Assembly (NCBI RefSeq): GCF_000259195.1
Contig: NZ_JH650768.1
Span: 1 to 55,735 of the forward strand
Source of the DNA: Pseudomonas donghuensis
GTDB taxonomy: Bacteria > Pseudomonadota > Gammaproteobacteria > Pseudomonadales > Pseudomonadaceae
DNA: 55,735 nucleotides
Direction: 5' to 3'
Part shown: positions 50,170 through 55,735 of the stretch, piece after piece
How the letters are laid out: each line of letters opens with the position of its first letter
How positions within the stretch are numbered: the stretch's first letter is position 1
The notes under the pieces: model-generated
Databases searched by the model: none
Told to the model about the DNA's origin: nothing
What the model saw: only the letters and a program-made list of their open reading frames with translations
Program-made: the position numbers and the translations under genes

Positions 50170-50865
50170 ATGAGCAAGAAGATACTGGTGGTGCTGACCA
50201 ATACGGCCAAATACCCGACGCTGAAGCGCGCCACTGGTCTATGGCTGGGTGAAGCGGTGCACTTTGTCGACAAGGTCGAAAAGGCTGGCTACAAGGTCGA
50301 CTACCTGAGCCCCGGCGGCGGCTATGTACCGATCGACCCGCACAGCTTGCAAATGGCGGCGGATATCGACTGGGAGTGGTATCAGAACAAGGCGTTCATG
50401 AACCGCCTGGGCAACACCCTGCCCCCCGGCGAAGTCAAGGCCCAGGACTACAGCGCCATTTACTATGCCGGCGGCCATGGTGTGATCTGGGACTTTCCCG
50501 ACAACATTGAGCTGCAAACCCTGGCCCGGCGCATTTTCGAAGCCGGTGGCGTGGTGGCGTCGGTGTGCCATGGCGCCGTTGCTCTGCTCAATATCAAGCT
50601 CAGCGACAATACCTTGCTGGTCAAGGACCGCGAGGTAACCGGTTTTTCCGACACGGAAGAGAAACTGGCGGAACTGGACAAGGTGGTGCCTTACCTGACC
50701 GAAACCGAGCTCAAGGCCCGCGGCGGGTTGTACGTCAAGGCCGAAGAGCCGTGGCAAGCCTTCGCCATTGCCGATCAGAAGGAAGGACGCTTGATCACCG
50801 GCCAGAACCCTGCGTCGGCGGGCGTTGTGGCGGACCGGGTGATTGAAGCGCTGAAAAAGCGCTGA
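50170..50865 (+). CDS. DJ-1/PfpI family protein, Hsp31-like
   Basis: 231 aa, AGGGAG ribosome site 8-9 nt upstream. The nucleophile elbow is C133-H134 in SVCHGA. The helper acid is E28 in LWLGEAV, and YAGGHGVIWDFPD carries the conserved Gly-Gly-His. A triad Cys-His-Glu with the extra insert (IDPHSLQMAADIDWEW) puts it near yeast Hsp31/YDR533C-type proteins. Members act as glyoxalase III or deglycase-like and chaperone proteins and respond to aldehyde or oxidative stress. It is divergent from the cytosine deaminase. Confidence 0.88.
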   Translation: MSKKILVVLTNTAKYPTLKRATGLWLGEAVHFVDKVEKAGYKVDYLSPGGGYVPIDPHSLQMAADIDWEWYQNKAFMNRLGNTLPPGEVKAQDYSAIYYAGGHGVIWDFPDNIELQTLARRIFEAGGVVASVCHGAVALLNIKLSDNTLLVKDREVTGFSDTEEKLAELDKVVPYLTETELKARGGLYVKAEEPWQAFAIADQKEGRLITGQNPASAGVVADRVIEALKKR

Positions 50866-50944
50866 GTCGCTTGATTACACCGATTGTCGATTGGTACGTC
50901 GCGCAGAGTAAATCAAGCCTACAGTCGCTTCTGACTTCACTCTT

Positions 50945-50996
50945 TATGCTGACGCGTAACCACACGACCAGGAAGGTCGTTGTTACGTTCAGCATA
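50945..50996 (+). promoter_or_regulatory. Long leader hairpin before the stand-alone CSS gene, GGA in the loop
   Basis: TATGCTGA (50945-50952) pairs with TCAGCATA (50989-50996), CGTAAC (50955-50960) with GTTACG (50982-50987), and ACGACC (50964-50969) with GGTCGT (50975-50980), leaving loop AGGAA. The hairpin ends 11 nt before the ATG, just ahead of AGAGG. GGA in a hairpin loop is the core of RsmA/CsrA sites. There is no T-tract. Confidence 0.6.
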
Positions 50997-51007
50997 GAGG
51001 TGCAATC

Positions 51008-51808
51008 ATGGCTCCACCCAGTCTTGCCGGCCGTAGTCTGCTCGAATTTCTGCTTACCCTCCTGATCGGTCTGGCACCGGTCGCATGCGGGCTGTTGGTG
51101 CTGTCACTTCAGGTCGAGCGCAAACAGGAAGAAACCTCCGAATTGTCCGCCGTTGAAGCCATTTACGTCATTGACCGGGTAATCGATACCTTGCATGACG
51201 CCGCCGGTGCGGTACTCAGCCTGGCCGGACAACGCTGCGAGAGCGCTCTCCCCACCCTGCGCCAGCAAGCCTTCAAACAGCCCAACGTGCGCTCGCTGGT
51301 GCTGGTCAGGGAAAACCGCGGCTATTGCAGCACCCTGCTCGGCGACTTTGACGCGGCGGTGGACCCTGGCACTTTCTTCAACCAGCGCCTGCGCCTGGAC
51401 CTGCGCAACGAAATCACTCCGGATGTTCCGGTGTTGCATTACCGTATCCAGGAATACCCTTTCGGCGTGATCGCCATCAGCGATGCCCGCATCCTGCAGA
51501 CCGAGTTGCAGGGTTTCAAGAACGCCATCGTCCTGGTACTGCAATTCGGTAATGACTATATCTGGGCAACCGGCAATGGCAGCGCCTCGCAAGTGCCCGA
51601 TCACAAGGAAAATCTCCAGCGCACGGTCTCGGAGAAGTATGGCTACACCGTGCATGCCGGCTACCCGGATGGTCATACCTGGCAGATGATCACCCAGGCC
51701 ATGGCTTCAACCGCGCCATCATTGCTGCTGGTTGGCATCATCACGTCTGCGGTGGCTTATTGGGGTTTGTTCAGGCAACGCCGCAGGCCGTCGTCGCCGA
51801 CTGAGTGA
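51008..51808 (+). CDS. Stand-alone CSS-motif sensor without EAL domain
   Basis: 266 aa. A first membrane helix (LLEFLLTLLIGLAPVACGLL) and a last one (SLLLVGIITSAVAYWGLF, near residue 240) bracket a periplasmic domain with the features of the CSS sensor family: an early Cys (GQRCESAL) and GYCSTLLG in place of the usual YCSSLFG. The C-terminal tail is only about 15 residues (RQRRRPSSPTE). In normal CSS proteins an EAL c-di-GMP phosphodiesterase follows the second helix; here it is absent with no sign of a frameshift. It could be a sensor subunit or decoy for the CSS-EAL protein at 53271-54842, with which it shares layout (VERKQEE/AERALD after the helix). Confidence 0.75.
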   Translation: MAPPSLAGRSLLEFLLTLLIGLAPVACGLLVLSLQVERKQEETSELSAVEAIYVIDRVIDTLHDAAGAVLSLAGQRCESALPTLRQQAFKQPNVRSLVLVRENRGYCSTLLGDFDAAVDPGTFFNQRLRLDLRNEITPDVPVLHYRIQEYPFGVIAISDARILQTELQGFKNAIVLVLQFGNDYIWATGNGSASQVPDHKENLQRTVSEKYGYTVHAGYPDGHTWQMITQAMASTAPSLLLVGIITSAVAYWGLFRQRRRPSSPTE

Positions 51809-51818
51809 TCACCCATAC

Positions 51819-51852
51819 AAAAGGCCATTGAGCACACGCCCAATGGCCTTTT
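51819..51852. terminator. Bidirectional terminator between CSS gene and hppD
   Basis: AAAAGGCCATTG (51819-51830) and CAATGGCCTTTT (51841-51852) are perfectly inverted around a 10-nt loop, with A and T tracts that serve both the CSS gene and convergent hppD. Confidence 0.88.
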
Positions 51853-51867
51853 CAGTGACCGCCCAGA

Positions 51868-52944
51868 TCAGTCGGTGCTCAGCACACCGCGACGCACCTG
51901 GTCACGCTCGATGGATTCGAACAATGCCTTGAAGTTGCCTTCACCGAAGCCATCGTCACCCTTGCGCTGGATGAACTCGAAGAACACCGGGCCCATCAGG
52001 GTTTCCGAGAAGATCTGCAGCAGCAGGCGCTTGTCACCCGCCTCGGACGAACCGTCGAGCAGAATGCCACGGCTCTGCAACTCGCCAACCGGCTCGCCGT
52101 GACCTGGCAGACGACCTTCGAGCATCTCGTAGTAGGTGTCTGGCGGCGCCGTCATGAAGCGCATGCCGAGTTTCTTCAGGGCATCCCAGCTTTCGAGCAG
52201 GTTGTCGCAGAGGAACGCGACGTGCTGGATGCCTTCGCCGTTGAACTGCATCAGGAACTCTTCGATCTGCCCGGCGCCCTTGGACGACTCTTCGTTGAGC
52301 GGGATGCGGATCATGCCGTCGGGCGCGGTCATCGCCTTGGAGGTCAGGCCGGTGTACTCGCCCTTGATGTCGAAGTAGCGGATCTCGCGGAAGTTGAACA
52401 GCTTCTCGTAGAAACCGGCCCAGTAGGCCATGCGCCCGCGGTAAACGTTGTGGGTCAGGTGGTCGATGATCTTGAGGCCGGCACCCACCGGATGACGATC
52501 GACGCCTTCGATGAAGTTGAAGTCGATGTCATAGATCGAGCTGCCTTCCTCGAAACGGTCGATCAGGTACAGCGGCGCGCCGCCGATACCCTTGATCGCC
52601 GGCAGGCGCAGCTCCATTGGCCCGGTTTCGATTTCCACCGGCTGGGCGCCCAGTTCCAGGGCTCGGGCATAGGCTTCGTGGGCATTACGCACACGGAAAG
52701 CCATGCCGCATACCGACGGGCCATGCTCGGCGGCAAAGTACGAGGCGACGCTTTTCGGCTCGTTGTTCAGGATCAGGTTGATGTCGCCCTGGCGGTACAG
52801 GTGCACGTCCTTGGAGCGGTGGGTGGCCACCTTGGTGAAGCCCATGATCTGGAAGATCGGTTCCAGGGCGCCCGGGGTCGGCGACGCGAACTCGATGAAT
52901 TCAAAGCCCATCAGGCCCATCGGGTTTTCAAAGATATCAGCCAT
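51868..52944 (-). CDS. hppD: 4-hydroxyphenylpyruvate dioxygenase
   Basis: 358 aa, nearly identical in length to P. fluorescens HPPD. Iron ligands are H162 (IDHLTH), H241 (GIQHVAF) and E323 (FFEFIQRKG). It turns 4-hydroxyphenylpyruvate into homogentisate in tyrosine degradation; homogentisate is also the precursor of pyomelanin. GAGGAAA is a strong ribosome site 6-8 nt before the ATG. The homogentisate genes are not in the window. It stands alone and ends at a shared terminator. Confidence 0.97.
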   Translation of the reverse strand: MADIFENPMGLMGFEFIEFASPTPGALEPIFQIMGFTKVATHRSKDVHLYRQGDINLILNNEPKSVASYFAAEHGPSVCGMAFRVRNAHEAYARALELGAQPVEIETGPMELRLPAIKGIGGAPLYLIDRFEEGSSIYDIDFNFIEGVDRHPVGAGLKIIDHLTHNVYRGRMAYWAGFYEKLFNFREIRYFDIKGEYTGLTSKAMTAPDGMIRIPLNEESSKGAGQIEEFLMQFNGEGIQHVAFLCDNLLESWDALKKLGMRFMTAPPDTYYEMLEGRLPGHGEPVGELQSRGILLDGSSEAGDKRLLLQIFSETLMGPVFFEFIQRKGDDGFGEGNFKALFESIERDQVRRGVLSTD

Positions 52945-53270
52945 GCTCGTTTCCTCATCATCAAAGCGGGTAAATAACGGTCGTTAATTGCTATCGATGT
53001 CGAGCAGGCGTGGTGGCGCGCAAGAGATGCCCCTCACACTTCTGGCGAGGTAGTCACCATAAATCAGCTTGAACCCATGACACTTCATATGGACCCATTC
53101 TCGGTGGGTTGATTCCCCGACGGTGGAGAACCTTATTATTGTATGCGTAACAGGATTCTACAGTGCGTAAACCGTTTTGTCCGCACTTAAGTTGACACCC
53201 ATCGGCCGACGAGCGGCTATCCTAGGCACACCGCCGTTTTCATTCCCTGCGCTTATACAGGTTAGCTGCC
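52945..53270. promoter_or_regulatory. Divergent promoter region of hppD and the CSS-EAL gene
   Basis: This 326-bp spacer holds no gene. TGCGTAA occurs twice in direct repeat (53144-53150 and 53164-53170), 20 bp apart, so on the same face of the helix to within a base pair. A TACAAT-like -10 for hppD reads on the minus strand at 53138-53143. TTGACA (53192-53197) is a possible -35 for the plus-strand gene, though no good -10 is at the right distance. Confidence 0.35.
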
Positions 53271-54842
53271 ATGCCGCTCACGGTAAAACGTCCCGGACGC
53301 TGGACATTGCGTGCCCTGCTGCCCTGGGCCGTCGGCGCCGTGCCGGTGCTTTGCGGGCTGGTGATCATGCACCTGCAGGCCGAGCGCGCGCTTGACGCAC
53401 GCAGCCAGGCCACGGCGCAGCAGGTGGTGGCGCAGGTGGAGCTGATCCTGGATAACATTTCCGGTGCGGCCAGGTCGCTGCTGCCGCTGGCCGGCCTGCC
53501 GTGCATGGAAGAAAAACTGGCCCTGCGCGATCAGGTCACCCGTCGCTCGTTCGTGCGCTCGACCAATCTGGTGTACCGCAACGAACTGTATTGCAGTTCG
53601 CTGTTCGGCCCCTACAGCGAGCAGGTCAACGCCAGCGACTATGTCGATGGCAAACTCTGGTTGATGAATGGCAACTCGGTGACCCCCGGCCACCCCCTGC
53701 TGGTGTATCGGGTCTACGAAGGCGAGCGTGGCGCCATCAGCACCGTCGACGGTGATCACCTGCTCACCGCCCTGCGCCTGATCGGCCCGCACACCCAATT
53801 GTTGCTGCAGGTGGGGCGCTACTGGATGGGCAAGGACGGCCTGGTGCATGAGGGGCTCGCCCCCGCTGCCGCCGTTGCACCGGTACGGCTCGACCCCAGC
53901 CACTACCCGTTCTCGATTCACAGCGGTTATGAGCACGGCAAGATCGGCCAGGTGATGCGCGACGAATACCCTGCCCTGTTCGGCTTGCTGGTATTTCTCG
54001 GCGTGATCGCCGGCGCCGTGTGCCGCTGGATGCTGCGCCGGGCCAGTTCGCCGCGGGTCGAACTGCAGCGGGCGATGGAGGCCGACGAATTTTTGCCCTA
54101 CTTCCAGCCTGTGGTGCGCAAGGGCGACTACCGCTGGGCCGGTGCCGAAGTGCTGATGCGCTGGCAGCACCCGCGTGAAGGCCTGGTGCGCCCCGACCTG
54201 TTCATTCCCTATGCCGAACACAGCGGCCAGATCGTACCGATGACGCGCCTGCTCATGCAGCGCACCGCCCAGCTTCTGGCGCCGCATGCCGCGCTGATGG
54301 ACGATGGCTTTCACATTGGCATCAACATCACCGCCGATCACTGCCAGGACCTGGCCCTGTACCACGACTGCCGGAACTTTCTCGCCGCCTTCCCGCCCGG
54401 GCGGGTGTTGCTGACCCTGGAGTTGACCGAACGCAAACTGATCGCACCGAGCGAGGCCACCCAGACGCTGTTCGCCAAGCTGCACGAACTGGGGGTGATG
54501 ATCGCCATCGACGACTTCGGCACCGGTCAGTCCAGCCTCAGCTATTTGCGCCAGTTCAAGGTCGATTACCTGAAGATCGACCAGAGTTTCGTTGCCCTGA
54601 TCGGCGTCGACGCCTTGTCGTTGCACATTCTCGACAGCATCATCGAGCTGTCGGCCAAGCTTGAGTTGGGCATCGTCGCCGAGGGCGTGGAAACCGACAC
54701 CCAGCGCGACTACCTGGCACGCCACAACGTCGATTTTCAGCAAGGCTATCTGTTCGCCCGGCCGATGCCGATAGAAGACTTTGTCCGCGCCCTGGCGGCC
54801 CAGGCCGAGGTCGCGCCACAGAGGGCGGAGGTTGCCGGTTAG
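53271..54842 (+). CDS. CSS-motif sensor / EAL c-di-GMP phosphodiesterase
   Basis: 523 aa. Membrane helices at about 15-37 and 238-258 frame a periplasmic CSS domain (early Cys in AGLPCMEE, then YCSSLFGPYSEQ). The EAL domain spans 270-510. Its signature reads EVL (AEVLMRW), and the catalytic residues are in NITADH, LELTE, IDDFGTGQS, KIDQSF, EGVET and QGYLFARP, so the site looks complete. Family members degrade c-di-GMP and in E. coli PdeC are activated by loss of the periplasmic disulfide. A control of motility and biofilm is inferred. It pairs in type with the stand-alone CSS gene at 51008. Confidence 0.9.
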   Translation: MPLTVKRPGRWTLRALLPWAVGAVPVLCGLVIMHLQAERALDARSQATAQQVVAQVELILDNISGAARSLLPLAGLPCMEEKLALRDQVTRRSFVRSTNLVYRNELYCSSLFGPYSEQVNASDYVDGKLWLMNGNSVTPGHPLLVYRVYEGERGAISTVDGDHLLTALRLIGPHTQLLLQVGRYWMGKDGLVHEGLAPAAAVAPVRLDPSHYPFSIHSGYEHGKIGQVMRDEYPALFGLLVFLGVIAGAVCRWMLRRASSPRVELQRAMEADEFLPYFQPVVRKGDYRWAGAEVLMRWQHPREGLVRPDLFIPYAEHSGQIVPMTRLLMQRTAQLLAPHAALMDDGFHIGINITADHCQDLALYHDCRNFLAAFPPGRVLLTLELTERKLIAPSEATQTLFAKLHELGVMIAIDDFGTGQSSLSYLRQFKVDYLKIDQSFVALIGVDALSLHILDSIIELSAKLELGIVAEGVETDTQRDYLARHNVDFQQGYLFARPMPIEDFVRALAAQAEVAPQRAEVAG

Positions 54843-54903
54843 GCCTGCAGCCTGAGATCATGGCGGGTTACCCGCTCTGTCATCTTTTGCAACCGAGGCA
54901 TTT

Positions 54904-55735
54904 GTGTCAAAAGGCATCATTACATCGGTCACGGCATCGTTCCTGTTTGCCGTGATGTACTACTACACCTCGCTGCTGACACCCCTGGATGGCGAAGAGG
55001 TATTTGGCTGGCGCATGCTCCTGACCCTGCCGTGCGTCACCCTGTTCATGCTGTTCACCCGCGACTGGCCGCTGGTCACCGGGTTGCTGGCGCGCGTGCG
55101 GCGCAACCCGCTACTGTTGCTCGGCCTGCTGGGGACGTCGTCGTTGATGGGCGTGCAACTCTGGCTGTTCCTCTGGGCGCCGTTGCACGGGCGCAGCCTG
55201 GAAGTCTCGCTGGGTTACTTTCTGTTGCCGTTGACCATGGTCCTGACCGGCCGCCTGGTCTATGGCGAGCGCCTGTCGCGCCTGCAGAAACTGGCGGTAG
55301 CCTGTGCGATGACCGGCGTCGGCCATGAGCTCTACCAGCACGGCAGCTTTGCCTGGGAAACCCTGTTGGTCGCCGGCGGCTACCCGTTGTACTTCGTGTT
55401 GCGGCGCAAATGCGCCACCGATCACCTCGGTGGGCTATGGGCCGACATGTGCCTGCTGTTGCCTGCGGCGCTGTACTTCGTCATTCAGGGCCCGTTGTCG
55501 GCCCGGGACCTGGCCGAGCATCCGGGGCTGTACGGCCTGATTCCGCTGCTGGGGGTGATCAGCGCCCTGGCGCTGATCTGCTATGTACTGGCCAGCCGCC
55601 TGCTGGCGTTCAGCCTGTTCGGCCTGCTCAGCTATGTCGAACCGGTGTTGCTGGTGGCCGTCGCCCTGCTACTGGGCGAGACCATCGGCCCCGACCAGTG
55701 GCTGACCTACCTGCCGATCTGGCTGGCGGGGCTGG
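54904..55735 (+). CDS. rarD: RarD/EamA-type transporter (partial, cut by window edge)
   Basis: 277 codons from GTG at 54904 (MSKGIITSVTASFLFAVMYYY when read as Met) to the right edge, so some 15-25 residues are missing. About ten hydrophobic segments. GEEVFGWRMLLTLP, LEVSLGYFLLPLTMVLTGRL, YGERLSRLQKLAV and FGLLSYVEPVLLV mark the RarD branch of EamA exporters, once called chloramphenicol-sensitive protein. The substrate is unknown. It follows the phosphodiesterase gene by 61 bp. Confidence 0.87.
   Translation, partial: MSKGIITSVTASFLFAVMYYYTSLLTPLDGEEVFGWRMLLTLPCVTLFMLFTRDWPLVTGLLARVRRNPLLLLGLLGTSSLMGVQLWLFLWAPLHGRSLEVSLGYFLLPLTMVLTGRLVYGERLSRLQKLAVACAMTGVGHELYQHGSFAWETLLVAGGYPLYFVLRRKCATDHLGGLWADMCLLLPAALYFVIQGPLSARDLAEHPGLYGLIPLLGVISALALICYVLASRLLAFSLFGLLSYVEPVLLVAVALLLGETIGPDQWLTYLPIWLAGL

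Overview
The window is high-GC DNA from a fluorescent pseudomonad, most likely of the P. putida/P. fluorescens lineage. The grounds are REP/REPIN hairpins of the Pseudomonas type, a HPPD that matches the P. fluorescens enzyme as I remember it, a MexEF-OprN efflux operon, and codon use so GC-biased that long antisense shadow frames appear. No rRNA, tRNA, CRISPR array, insertion sequence, integrase or replication origin was seen.

Layout. 0-1.4 kb: N-terminal part of a very large secreted DUF5801-repeat surface protein, cut by the window edge. 1.7-6.5 kb: a Mut7-C/ubiquitin-fold protein, a phytanoyl-CoA dioxygenase-type oxygenase, the chromate pair chrB-chrA and a secreted TPR protein. 6.7-11.5 kb: a catabolic-looking operon (thiolase, acyl-CoA synthetase, MHS transporter) divergent from a PAS-LuxR regulator, with a perfect 9-4-9 palindrome between them. 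11.5-13.5 kb: an unrecognised lipoprotein and an AT-rich orphan cytochrome c. 13.7-21.9 kb: a pipR-type plant-signal locus, in which a LuxR solo sits between two proline-iminopeptidase-like hydrolases, one of them leading a complete peptide ABC importer operon. 22.1-25.0 kb: a fusion of acyl carrier protein, acyl-AMP ligase and PlsC acyltransferase. 25.1-32.6 kb: accessory genes (UMF1-type MFS, P-loop kinase, DUF4432 periplasmic protein, two AT-rich unknowns, GFA protein, nitrilase with HxlR regulator, small lipoprotein) separated by members of a dispersed hairpin repeat. 32.6-37.0 kb: a TonB receptor, a solute-binding protein and a decayed di-heme oxidoreductase, preceded by two operators with ModE-box geometry. 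37.2-43.0 kb: mexE-mexF-oprN. 43.3-49.5 kb: a TPR protein, an operon of a 34-codon ORF with ybhP-clsB-ybhN homologues, and a hybrid histidine kinase. 49.5-55.7 kb: cytosine deaminase, DJ-1/PfpI protein, a stand-alone CSS sensor, hppD, a CSS-EAL c-di-GMP phosphodiesterase and rarD (cut by the window edge).

How the genes work together. The clearest system is the pip locus: signal or peptide import (SBP, two permeases, two ATPases), two intracellular hydrolases of the proline iminopeptidase fold, and a LuxR solo whose ligand pocket carries one of the two substitutions described for plant-responsive LuxR proteins. The pip transcript may also be controlled at translation, because the ribosome-binding site of its first gene can pair perfectly with a sequence 27 nt upstream. 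The most novel signals are the paired ModE-like operators before a TonB receptor, the ACP-ligase-PlsC fusion, the stand-alone CSS sensor behind a strong leader hairpin with GGA in its loop, and the upstream 34-codon ORF of the cardiolipin synthase operon.
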